Made by a program: the position numbers and the translations under genes. DNA of 64,000 nucleotides, taken from positions 12,452 to 76,451 of the forward strand of contig CAVWYF010000050.1 of the NCBI GenBank assembly GCA_963759095.1. The letters are read 5' to 3'. This stretch comes from Anderseniella sp963759095. Its GTDB lineage: Bacteria; Pseudomonadota; Alphaproteobacteria; Rhizobiales; Aestuariivirgaceae. Every line of letters begins with the position of its first letter. Position 1 is the first letter of the stretch. This document shows, piece by piece, positions 25,791 through 33,747 of the stretch. Under the pieces are notes generated by a model. The model was not told where the DNA came from, ran no database searches, and saw only the letters and a list, made by a program, of their open reading frames with translations.

Positions 25791-26122
25791 GTTTTCCTTG
25801 CCTGAAACAGTGTTCGGGTAAACTTTCCCGAAAGTGCTGGTAAATACGCCGGGATGCAACAGCCAACCGGGCAATTGACTGTCACATATGCGTTAGATCA
25901 AGGCGCTTTTTTGACTGTCGCAGTCAAGTCTCCAAACCACGGTTTCACGCCAAATTCTGCCGCAGGACACACACGCAACTGCGCACTTGACGACGCTCAA
26001 CCTGTGCCAAAGTTAATTTGCAAATCACCCTTGGTGCGCAATAATGTTCTGGACACATCACGATATTGCTGCAAACGGCGGCTAACACCTGAAATTCCGG
26101 CTTCCCGCAAACGGACCGCTTC
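25791..26122. other. Divergent promoter region with inverted repeat (332 bases)
   Basis: Between ccdA (left) and the DUF1007 gene (right). TTGACTG-TCG-CAGTCAA at 25911-25927 is a perfect inverted repeat and a further TTGACTG half-site lies at 25875-25881. They could bind a regulator of either gene. Nothing else was recognised. Confidence 0.45.
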
Positions 26123-26812
26123 ATGAGCCTATTGTCGAAAAATCACATCGCTGCGTCTTCGGGTCTGATTGTTGCAGCCGCGTTGTTTTCGCAAACCGTC
26201 TCAGCCCACCCGCATGTCTACTCCGACATGCGCACTGACATCATTCTGGATGATCAGGGCCGCGCCACGGCCATTCATGTGGAGTGGATTTTCGACCAGG
26301 GATATACCGAAGCCGCCACCGAAGGCATGGATGCCGACAAGGACGGCATTTACACCGCAGCCGAACTGCAGCCGGTGGTCACGGAAAACATCAATGCCCT
26401 GAAAGAATACCGGTATTTCGTCGCGGCAAAGGCCAACGGCAAGGACATCGCCTACGCCGATGTTACTGAGTATGGCCAGCGCATAAATGATCAGGGCCGG
26501 CTGTCGATGACCTTTGTCGTCCCGTTCGCAACGCCGGTGGACCTGACCACCGGGAAATTCACCTACAAGATCTATGATCCGGATTTTTTCATTGCCTATG
26601 ACTATATCAAGGGCGAAACCGTTTCAGCCATCGGCAATTTGCCAAAGGGTTGCGTAATCAATGTCGGCACACTGGCTTTTGATGAAAGCATCGAGCAGAC
26701 CAAGCAGGAACTGGCGGACAAGCCCGCTGACTGGCAACCGGACCAGCCGCAGGACTTCGGCTCATTGTTCGCACAACCGGTTTCGGTTTCCTGCAAGTCC
26801 GCAGCAAGCTAG
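26123..26812 (+). CDS. DUF1007-family exported protein
   Basis: A 229-residue periplasmic protein: signal peptide ending TVSA, then the mature start HPHVYSDM, and an EF-hand-like DADKDGIYTAAE near residue 70. DUF1007 proteins typically accompany NicO/RcnA-like exporters, as here, and are suspected metal-binding partners. A 16-base palindrome (26810-26825) overlaps the stop and precedes the exporter gene. Confidence 0.85.
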   Translation: MSLLSKNHIAASSGLIVAAALFSQTVSAHPHVYSDMRTDIILDDQGRATAIHVEWIFDQGYTEAATEGMDADKDGIYTAAELQPVVTENINALKEYRYFVAAKANGKDIAYADVTEYGQRINDQGRLSMTFVVPFATPVDLTTGKFTYKIYDPDFFIAYDYIKGETVSAIGNLPKGCVINVGTLAFDESIEQTKQELADKPADWQPDQPQDFGSLFAQPVSVSCKSAAS

Positions 26813-26825
26813 GGTCCGGACCCTA
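26810..26825. repeat. 16-base perfect palindrome in the DUF1007-NicO gap
   Basis: TAGGGTCCGGACCCTA spans the DUF1007 stop codon. It may be a short RNA hairpin that tunes expression of the exporter gene, or a protein-binding site. Confidence 0.5.
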
Positions 26826-26842
26826 CCCTCGAGAGGTGAGCC

Positions 26843-27940
26843 TTGATCCGCATTGTTGTTGTCCTGCTTGCCCTTGCTGCCGCCTGCCTGCCCGGCTGGC
26901 AGATGGCGCACGCCACCCCGTCCGGCCCCATCTTGCTGGCTCAGGCTGACACAGCCCAGCCCTCGACGGTGAAACCGGGCCAGCTTTTGTTGCAGCGCCG
27001 GAAAAATGCCAGCGGCGCCGACGCGGCGCCGACCCTGACCGGCAACCCGGTTGAATGGATCAAGGCACAACAACGCACCTTTTACGGCAAGATGTCTGCA
27101 GCACTGACCGCGATGAAGCGCGGATCGGCCTGGTCTGCGGCCCTGACTCTGATGGCGCTGAGTTTTGCCTACGGCATCCTGCACGCCGCAGGCCCCGGTC
27201 ACGGCAAGGCGGTGGTATCGGCCTGGCTGCTGGCAAACGAACGCCAGTTGAGACGCGGCGTTATGATCGCCTTCATGGCGGCGTTGTTCCAGGCGGTCAC
27301 GGCCGTCGTTCTGGTATCGGCACTTTTGCTGACAGTGAGTGCCGCAGCCAGCACGGCCAAATCCATGGCCATAGCCCTGGAAGCAGCAAGCTATGGATTG
27401 ATCGCGCTGACCGGCATGTGGCTCATTTGGCAGGCACTGCGTCCCCGCTTTGCCCCGGTAGCAGCAGTCGTTGAAGGTCATGGCCATGATCATCAGCATG
27501 ATCACGCTCACCATCACAATGATCACCACCATGATCATGAACACGGGCCCGATTGTGGATGCGGTCATGCCCATATGCCGTCAGCCAGTGACCTTGATCA
27601 GCCGGTGAGTTTGTGGAAAGCCGTCGGCATCGCCTTTGCCGTGGGTATCAGGCCATGCACCGGAGGCATTCTGGTGCTGCTGTTTTCCTCGGCACTGGGT
27701 CTGTACTGGGCAGGTGTGGCAGCAACGTTCGTGATGGCACTGGGCACGGCGATTACGGTGTCGATCATCGCCAGCCTCGCGGTGAAATCGCGCGACATGG
27801 CATTGAAGTATTCCGGTCACAACGCCCTGTGGCTGGATCGCACGGCCTTTGGGCTGAAACTTATGGGTGGGCTGTTCATCGCATGCGTCGGCGGGTTATT
27901 GTTCTGGGCAACAGCCACCAACACGGCACCCCTGATCTGA
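26843..27940 (+). CDS. NicO/RcnA-family nickel/cobalt exporter
   Basis: A 365-residue polytopic protein with six or more membrane segments. FAYGILHAAGPGHGKAVVS and AVGIRPCTGGILVLLFSSALG are the two family signatures. A cytoplasmic loop is packed with His and Asp (about residues 213-245), ending in PDCGCGHAH, a likely metal-binding region. NicO proteins export Ni(II)/Co(II). TTG start with GAGAGGTGAG before it. It forms an operon with the DUF1007 protein. Confidence 0.9.
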   Translation: MIRIVVVLLALAAACLPGWQMAHATPSGPILLAQADTAQPSTVKPGQLLLQRRKNASGADAAPTLTGNPVEWIKAQQRTFYGKMSAALTAMKRGSAWSAALTLMALSFAYGILHAAGPGHGKAVVSAWLLANERQLRRGVMIAFMAALFQAVTAVVLVSALLLTVSAAASTAKSMAIALEAASYGLIALTGMWLIWQALRPRFAPVAAVVEGHGHDHQHDHAHHHNDHHHDHEHGPDCGCGHAHMPSASDLDQPVSLWKAVGIAFAVGIRPCTGGILVLLFSSALGLYWAGVAATFVMALGTAITVSIIASLAVKSRDMALKYSGHNALWLDRTAFGLKLMGGLFIACVGGLLFWATATNTAPLI

Positions 27941-27951
27941 AGGCCACCTTT

Positions 27952-28803
27952 ATGCTTGATACAGTCAAAACCGCACTTGCCGGCCTGGCGCTGCTTGTAT
28001 GCCTTTGCGTACCGGCGCTGTCACAGATCACCGAAGGTGATGACGGGCCGTTGCGCTTTGGCCGCTTCGAACACGAAGGCAAGATCCATTACGGTTTCAT
28101 CTCGTTCGGCGGCGTCCACACCCTGACAGGCAGTTTTTTCGACAAGGATACGGTCGTCACCGGCAACATAATCCCCCTGGAGGATGTAAAAGTGCTGGCC
28201 CCGGTCATTCCGGGAAAAGTCATCGGTATCGCGCTCAACTACAAGAGCCATGGCGGCAGCGGCGGTGACCTGCAGTTTTTCGCCAAATTGCCATCCTCGA
28301 TCATCGGCCATGACGACACCATCGCCCCGCCCAAAGGGTCGACCAACCTTCACTATGAGGGCGAGATGGTCATCGTCATGGGCGCGCGGGCAAAGAACGT
28401 ATCTGAAAAAGAAGCACTGGGTTTTGTGTTTGGGGTCACCGCAGGAAACGACGTGACCGAACGCAGTTTCGGCTCAGGCGGGTTTACGGTCCTGAAATCC
28501 AAGGGCTCCGACACTTTTGCACCGCTGGGACCCTGGATATCTCCGGGTCTGACCATCGACAATCTGAAGTTCGAAACACTGGTCAATGGCAAGACAGTTC
28601 AAAAGGGATCAACCAGGCAGATGATCCATTCATCCGCCAAAATCATTTCCGAACTGTCCCGCTACATGACGCTGGAACCGGGCGATGTGATCTATACCGG
28701 CACGGCAGGCACCACCGCCGCCCTGAAAGAGGGCGACGTGGTGGATGTGTTGCTGGAGGGCATCGGACGCTTGCGCAATACTGTGGGTCCGACGCCCAAA
28801 TAG
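27952..28803 (+). CDS. Fumarylacetoacetate hydrolase-family protein with signal peptide
   Basis: A 283-residue protein with a complete FAH domain: GKVIGIALNYKSHG, HYEGEMVIVMG, GNDVTERSF, KGSDTFAPLGPW and PGDVIYTGT. Usual FAH-family enzymes are cytoplasmic and hydrolyse or decarboxylate acylpyruvates and relatives. This one starts with a clear export signal (TALAGLALLVCLCVPALS), so it is probably periplasmic. It begins 11 bases after the exporter gene and could be in its operon; the link is unexplained. Confidence 0.85.
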   Translation: MLDTVKTALAGLALLVCLCVPALSQITEGDDGPLRFGRFEHEGKIHYGFISFGGVHTLTGSFFDKDTVVTGNIIPLEDVKVLAPVIPGKVIGIALNYKSHGGSGGDLQFFAKLPSSIIGHDDTIAPPKGSTNLHYEGEMVIVMGARAKNVSEKEALGFVFGVTAGNDVTERSFGSGGFTVLKSKGSDTFAPLGPWISPGLTIDNLKFETLVNGKTVQKGSTRQMIHSSAKIISELSRYMTLEPGDVIYTGTAGTTAALKEGDVVDVLLEGIGRLRNTVGPTPK

Positions 28804-28814
28804 TCTTGTTTTTC

Positions 28815-28857
28815 GCACAATTTGTCCGAAAACCGGTTCCCACTTTTCGGATCGTGC
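28815..28857. repeat. Rhizobiales-type intergenic palindromic element
   Basis: CCGAAAA-CCGGTTCCCAC-TTTTCGG with outer arms GCAC...GTGC. This core is one I recall as very common between genes in Hyphomicrobiales. It lies between convergent genes and can form a bidirectional terminator hairpin. Confidence 0.7.
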
Positions 28858-28859
28858 TG

Positions 28860-29330
28860 TTACTCTTTCGAGGTGGCTTTTTTGCCCATGGCGGTCACGG
28901 CCCCGCTCATTTTCTCGATCACCGGTGCAGCATCATCCAGACCATAGCGTGCTTTCAGGGCAGCAGGGTCTGTGACCGCGAGCCACGTCTTGCCGGCATC
29001 ATCGGTCCATGCAAGAGCCTTCATCGGCAGGTCGAAACCGGCTTCGCGATTGACCTTCATCAGCGGGGTACCGAGTTTGGGATTGCCGAACAGTAGAAGC
29101 TGTGTCGGCGCCATGTCTTCACCGATCTTCTTGGCACCGGCGGCATGGTCAACGCGGGCAAACACCGTGATGCCCTTTGCCTTGAAGATCGTTTCCAGCC
29201 GGTCCAGCGTGGTGGCTGCGTCATGGGCACTTTCCATCTTGATGGTGCCGTTTGCAGTATCGCCGGCCAATGCAGGCGCAACCGCCACGGATAGGGAAAT
29301 GGCGGCAGCGGCCAAGAACGACTTGATCAT
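28860..29330 (-). CDS. DUF302-domain exported protein
   Basis: A 156-residue protein: signal peptide (SFLAAAAISLSVAVAPALA), then the DUF302 fold (LDRLETIFKAKGITVFARVDHAAGAK, LLLFGNPKLGTPLM, ALAWTDDAGKTWLAVTDP). DUF302 proteins are small, often periplasmic, of unknown biochemical role, sometimes seen with redox or sulfur genes. GAGGAG 7 bases before the ATG at 29330 sets the start, five codons after an upstream ATG. Confidence 0.85.
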   Translation of the reverse strand: MIKSFLAAAAISLSVAVAPALAGDTANGTIKMESAHDAATTLDRLETIFKAKGITVFARVDHAAGAKKIGEDMAPTQLLLFGNPKLGTPLMKVNREAGFDLPMKALAWTDDAGKTWLAVTDPAALKARYGLDDAAPVIEKMSGAVTAMGKKATSKE

Positions 29331-29438
29331 TAGATTGCTCCTCAAAAAACGAACAGGTTAGATGTAATATGTGGAATGTGTTTATGTCATGCTGACGGCA
29401 CGCTGAACACAAGTCACATTATCGTGGGAAATGGCCTA

Positions 29439-29942
29439 ATGCCAAAAGATGACACCATCAAATCTCCAGCGAACCAATGGCTTGTACTGGCAGGTTTCAT
29501 AGCCTTGTGTCTCGCGGTGGCAGGCATAGCGGGATGGGCCACGTCGCAATCGGTTACTACCTGGTACCTGACCTTGAACCGGCCGCCGTGGACGCCACCC
29601 AACTGGTTGTTCGCGCCCGTATGGACCGTGCTCTATGTCATGATGGCGGTGGCCGCCTGGCAGATATGGCGTGTTGGCGGTGGCTTCAACGGCAAGGCGC
29701 GCTCTGCACTGGTGCTGTTCTTCGTGCAGCTTGCATTGAATTTCGCCTGGTCGTTTGCGTTCTTTGCCGCCCGGTCTCCAGCGCTTGGCTTGCTGGTCAT
29801 CATCGCCTTGTGGCTGGCCATCGCGGCGACCATTACAGCGTTCCGGCCCATTGACCGTCTCGCGGCATGGTTACTGGCGCCATATCTGATCTGGGTCAGC
29901 TACGCGACCGCGCTGAACTTCTCAATCTGGACGCTGAACTGA
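29439..29942 (+). CDS. TspO/MBR-family membrane protein
   Basis: A 167-residue five-helix protein with the aromatic-rich loop and helices of the family (WYLTLNRPPWTPPNWLFAPVW; LNFAWSFAFF; APYLIWVSYATALNFSIW). TspO binds porphyrins and affects tetrapyrrole and stress responses; in photosynthetic alphaproteobacteria it modulates pigment genes. No photosynthesis gene is present here. The ATG at 29439 fits the family length. Confidence 0.92.
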   Translation: MPKDDTIKSPANQWLVLAGFIALCLAVAGIAGWATSQSVTTWYLTLNRPPWTPPNWLFAPVWTVLYVMMAVAAWQIWRVGGGFNGKARSALVLFFVQLALNFAWSFAFFAARSPALGLLVIIALWLAIAATITAFRPIDRLAAWLLAPYLIWVSYATALNFSIWTLN

Positions 29943-29951
29943 ACTTTAATT

Positions 29952-31007
29952 TTAAACCGTTGGCCGGTTGATGAGCGCCGAGTAGATTTCCGTCTCGCCG
30001 ACCTCGCCCATGGCTTTGCCGTCAGTGCCGATCATTACGCTTTTGCCGGTGCGCCAGCATTCGGCGATAATCTCCCGCATGGTGGCATCCGGCGGCATCA
30101 TGACAGGCGCCGCCTTGCCCGCGGCCAGGCGTTTTGGCTTGGCCAGCTTTTTCATGATGGTCGCACCGGTCATCACATTGAGCGGGTTCATGTGCTGCAC
30201 AAACTGCTCGACATATGCATTGGCCGGTTTGAGCACAATTTCCTGCGGCGTGCCGGCCTGTACAATGCGGCCATCCTCCATGATTGCAATCCGGTTGCCG
30301 ATCTTCATGGCTTCGTCAAGGTCATGCGACACGAAAATTATGGTGCGTTTCAATTCGCGCTGCAGGTTGAGCAATTCATCCTGCAGATGCGTCCGGATCA
30401 GCGGATCAAGCGCTGAAAACGGTTCATCCATCAACAGGATGGGAGCTTGCGTGGTAAAGGCGCGGGCCAGTCCAACGCGCTGCTGCATGCCACCTGACAA
30501 TTCATGGGCATAGCGGTCTGCCCACTGATCGAGACTGACCAGCTTCAACTGTTCTGCAACCCGCGATTTACGCTCTTCGTCCGGTACGCCTGCCAGCTCC
30601 AGGCCAAGGCCGACATTTTCTTCAACCGTGCGCCACGGCAGCAGTGCAAACTGCTGAAACACCATGGCCACATGATGCATGCGCAGCTCGCGCAATTGCT
30701 GGTCACTGCACGCAGCAACATCAATTGATGTACCTTGTGTTGATACAATAACCTCGCCACGTGCCGTTTCATTGAGGCGGTTGACCGCGCGCAGCAAGGT
30801 GGATTTGCCCGATCCGGACAACCCCATAAGGACAAATATTTCACCTTCCGCCACATCGAGCGAGGCACCGGCCACACCCAGCACCGCGCCGGTTTTTTCA
30901 TTGATCTCCTGCCGGGTCGCCCCTGTATCCAGCAGGCGCAGCGCTTCTGCCTTGTTGTCTCCGAAAATGATGTCGACGTTCTTGAAACTCACCGCGATCT
31001 TGGTCAT
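29952..31007 (-). CDS. choV: Choline ABC transporter ATP-binding subunit
   Basis: A 351-residue ATPase of the ProV/OpuA type: Walker A GLSGSGKST, signature LSGGMQQRVGLARA, Walker B ILLMDEPFSALD, and a C-terminal CBS-like part. It powers choline import with the permease and binding protein upstream. The ATG overlaps the permease stop. The choline assignment follows from the ChoX-like binding protein and the bet genes next door. Confidence 0.9.
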   Translation of the reverse strand: MTKIAVSFKNVDIIFGDNKAEALRLLDTGATRQEINEKTGAVLGVAGASLDVAEGEIFVLMGLSGSGKSTLLRAVNRLNETARGEVIVSTQGTSIDVAACSDQQLRELRMHHVAMVFQQFALLPWRTVEENVGLGLELAGVPDEERKSRVAEQLKLVSLDQWADRYAHELSGGMQQRVGLARAFTTQAPILLMDEPFSALDPLIRTHLQDELLNLQRELKRTIIFVSHDLDEAMKIGNRIAIMEDGRIVQAGTPQEIVLKPANAYVEQFVQHMNPLNVMTGATIMKKLAKPKRLAAGKAAPVMMPPDATMREIIAECWRTGKSVMIGTDGKAMGEVGETEIYSALINRPTV

Positions 31008-31870
31008 TTGCTCTGCCCCCCATTGCCGGATTCCTGAACACGGCAAATGCGGTCCAGCATGATGGCAACCGCCACAATGGCGAGACCGGCTTCAATACCC
31101 ATCGGGATATTGACGGTGTTCAAGGCGCGCACCACCGGTTTTCCGAGCCCGTTGGCACCGATGAGCGCTGCAATCACCACCATGGACAGCGACAGCATGA
31201 TGCACTGGGTAAGCCCGGCCATGATGGTCGGCATGGCCGCCGGCAGTTCGACCTTTTTCAGCAGTTGCCACTTGGTTGCACCAAACGCCTGCCCGGCTTC
31301 GATCAGTTGTTTCGGTACCGAGGTGATGCCGAGATGGGTCAGGCGGATCGGCGCGGCAATGGAGAAGATGACAGTGGTCACCAGGCCGGGGGCCAGCCCA
31401 AGACCGAACAGGATCAGCGCCGGGATCAGATAGACGAACGTCGGCAGGGTCTGCATCAGATCGAGAACCGGGCGCAGGATGCGGAACAACCACTCATTGT
31501 GCGCTGCCACGATGCCCACCGGCACACCAATCAGCATCGAGGCCGACGCCGCGCCGACGACCAGAGCCAGTGTTTCAATGGTTTCCTTCCACAAGCCCTG
31601 ATTGATCACAAACGCCAGACATAAAATTGCAATTGCGGGGATTTTCCAGGATCGCGACAGCCACCACGCCAGTCCTGCAATCAACGCGACGATAACAACC
31701 GGTGGCGGCAGCAGCATCAGATCGATCATCGCTTTCAAAATGGTTTCTATGCCGCTGGCGATACCGTCGAAAAACCAGTCGAAACTGTCTGTCAGCCAGG
31801 TGAAAAGCTGTTTGCCCCATTGGCCAAGAGGGATCTTGTTATCTTCGAGAAAGGCACTGATCGGGTCCAT
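31004..31870 (-). CDS. choW: Choline ABC transporter permease
   Basis: A 288-residue permease of the ProW type: N-terminal amphipathic segment (LFTWLTDSFDWFFDG), about six helices, and the binding-protein-dependent transport motif (IEAGQAFGATKWQLLKKVELPAAMPTI, the EAA loop). It forms the membrane channel of the choline importer. It lies between choX and choV with a hairpin in the choX-choW gap. Confidence 0.9.
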   Translation of the reverse strand: MDPISAFLEDNKIPLGQWGKQLFTWLTDSFDWFFDGIASGIETILKAMIDLMLLPPPVVIVALIAGLAWWLSRSWKIPAIAILCLAFVINQGLWKETIETLALVVGAASASMLIGVPVGIVAAHNEWLFRILRPVLDLMQTLPTFVYLIPALILFGLGLAPGLVTTVIFSIAAPIRLTHLGITSVPKQLIEAGQAFGATKWQLLKKVELPAAMPTIMAGLTQCIMLSLSMVVIAALIGANGLGKPVVRALNTVNIPMGIEAGLAIVAVAIMLDRICRVQESGNGGQSK

Positions 31871-31945
31871 GGGGTCAATCCGTTAAATCCGGTTGATAGG
31901 TTCTACCGCACTCACAGTGTTGTGGAGAACGGTGCAGAAAACGAC

Positions 31946-31982
31946 GCTACCCGATTTTGCTGTTCAGGCAAAACCGGGTAGC
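31946..31982 (-). promoter_or_regulatory. Hairpin between choX and choW
   Basis: Arms GCTACCCGATTTTGC and GCAAAACCGGGTAGC pair over 14 of 15 bases around TGTTCAG. Lying 24 bases after the choX stop, it may stabilise the choX transcript or partly terminate, so that the binding protein outnumbers the permease. Confidence 0.6.
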
Positions 31983-32006
31983 ACACTTTCAAATCAAACA
32001 ATCGGT

Positions 32007-32963
32007 TTACTTGATCGCGGATTTCGCCGCCGCCATGCCGTCACCACCGTCAAATGTGGTGACACCTGCAAGCCAGGCATCCATCACGCCGGGATTGGCC
32101 TTGAGCCAGTTGGTGGCAGCCTTTTCCGGGTCGGTGCCGTCATTGAGAATGGCCCCCATGATTTCATTTTCCATCTGCAGGGTAAACTTGAGATTGGAGA
32201 TGAGCTTGCCGGCATTCGGGCATTCAGCGACATACCCTTTGCGCACATTGGTATGCACCGTGGCACCACCGAGGTTCGGGCCGAACACGTCATCGCCACC
32301 CTCAAGGTATGCCATTTCAAAATTGGCATTCATCGGATGCGGTTCCCAGCCGAGGAATACAAGATGTTCTTTCTTGCGGGCTGCCTTGGCGACGGCAGAC
32401 ATCATGCCTGCTTCGGATGACTCAACCACTTCAAACCCCTTCAATCCGAAGGTGTCATTTTCAATCATGTCGAGGATCAGGCGGTTGCCGTCATTGCCGG
32501 GCTCGATGCCATAGATTTTGCCATCAAGCTGATCCTTGAACTTGGCAATATCCTCGAACGTCTTGACGCCTGCTTCGTAGGTGTATTTGGGAACAGCCAG
32601 CGTGTACTTGGCGCCTTCAAGGTTTGCACCAATGGATTCAACTGAACCGTCTTCACGGTATGGTTTGATATCCGCTTCCATGGTCGGCATCCAGTTGCCG
32701 AGGAAGACGTCAATATCCTTGTTCTTCAGCGATGAATACGTCACTGGCACAGACAGAACCTGGGTAACGGGCTCGTACCCGAGCGCTTTCAGGACGACTG
32801 TAGCGGTTGCAGTCGTGGCGGTGATGTCAGTCCAGCCAACGTCGGAAAACCGGACAGCCTTGCATGCTTCACCGTCGGCAGCCTGTGCCGCGCTCATGGG
32901 TACAAATGCAAAGATCGCCGCTGCCGCGACACCTGTCATCACTTGTGAAATTGTCCTGATCAT
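32007..32963 (-). CDS. choX: Choline ABC transporter substrate-binding protein
   Basis: A 318-residue periplasmic protein: signal peptide ending SAAQA, then an OpuAC-type fold with VRFSDVGWTDITATTATATV, FLGNWMPTMEAD and VFLGWEPHPMN, aromatic residues placed as in ChoX for the quaternary amine. The ATG at 32963 with GGGAG upstream is preferred over the TTG one codon earlier. Transcribed divergently from betI across an operator-like inverted repeat. Confidence 0.9.
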   Translation of the reverse strand: MIRTISQVMTGVAAAAIFAFVPMSAAQAADGEACKAVRFSDVGWTDITATTATATVVLKALGYEPVTQVLSVPVTYSSLKNKDIDVFLGNWMPTMEADIKPYREDGSVESIGANLEGAKYTLAVPKYTYEAGVKTFEDIAKFKDQLDGKIYGIEPGNDGNRLILDMIENDTFGLKGFEVVESSEAGMMSAVAKAARKKEHLVFLGWEPHPMNANFEMAYLEGGDDVFGPNLGGATVHTNVRKGYVAECPNAGKLISNLKFTLQMENEIMGAILNDGTDPEKAATNWLKANPGVMDAWLAGVTTFDGGDGMAAAKSAIK

Positions 32964-33088
32964 CAATACCTACTCCCTGTTAGATGTTCGCCCGATCATC
33001 TTCAAATGATGATCTTCAGCAGTCTGGATTAGCCGGAATGTGCGCTGCAGCACACATTGAAGTCAACAGCACTGCCAAACTTAGGCCG

Positions 33089-33114
33089 TTTTTAATTGAC
33101 TGATCAATTAAAAA
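33089..33114. promoter_or_regulatory. Inverted repeat, candidate BetI operator
   Basis: TTTTTAATTGA and TCAATTAAAAA flank CTGA in the choX-betI divergent region. BetI proteins bind AT-rich ATTGA/TCAAT dyads in bet promoters. It lies 42 bases before the betI start. Confidence 0.65.
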
Positions 33115-33155
33115 AAATATCCTGCACTTAAGTTCAACATTCTTTGTGAGGCGAA

Positions 33156-33740
33156 ATGCCGAAACTAGGCATGGGTCCGGTGCGCCGGAATCAACTGATA
33201 GAAGCGGCGATATCCTCACTGCATGACTATGGCTATGCAGACACCACCGTTGCGCGTATTGCCAAGAAGGCCGGCGTGTCTTCCGGCATTGTGCATCACT
33301 ATTTCGACGGCAAGGACGGCCTGCTGTTTGCCACAATGCAGCACATGCTGCGCGACCTGCGCGCAGAAACGCTCAAGCGCCTGAAACAGGCACAGACACC
33401 GCGCGGCAGGCTGTCTGCGATTGTTGCTGCAAACTTCGCGCCAAGCCAGTATTCACCCGATGTCATGACCGCCTGGCTGGCGCTGTACGGGTCCGCACGC
33501 CAGTCATCGAACCTGACCCGTATTCTGCGATTGTATGATGCGCGCCTGAAATCCAATCTGAAACATGCCTTCAACCAGCTGACCAGCCCTGCCAAAGCGA
33601 CAGAGCTTGCAATCGGCGTTTCAGCCCTGATCGACGGCGTATGGCTGCGCGCGGCCCTGTTCGGTGACGTTTACAACCGCGATACGGCCATCCATCTCGT
33701 CGAGTCTTACATCGACAGCCAGCTTCCTTCCAAAGACTGA
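33156..33740 (+). CDS. betI: TetR-family repressor BetI
   Basis: A 194-residue TetR regulator: helix-turn-helix TTVARIAKKAGVSSGIVHHYF at residues 29-49 and the BetI-like ligand domain (YSPDVMTAWLALYGSA, GVSALIDGVWLRAAL). BetI represses choline-to-betaine genes until choline is present. It is followed 7 bases later by betA and likely controls choXWV too, through the dyad at 33089-33114. Confidence 0.92.
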   Translation: MPKLGMGPVRRNQLIEAAISSLHDYGYADTTVARIAKKAGVSSGIVHHYFDGKDGLLFATMQHMLRDLRAETLKRLKQAQTPRGRLSAIVAANFAPSQYSPDVMTAWLALYGSARQSSNLTRILRLYDARLKSNLKHAFNQLTSPAKATELAIGVSALIDGVWLRAALFGDVYNRDTAIHLVESYIDSQLPSKD

Positions 33741-33747
33741 GACTTCC

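Noticed and set aside
27480..27575. Dense CAT/GAT triplet repeats suggesting a tandem repeat array
   Set aside because: They encode the His/Asp metal-binding loop of the NicO exporter in frame; not a CRISPR or satellite.
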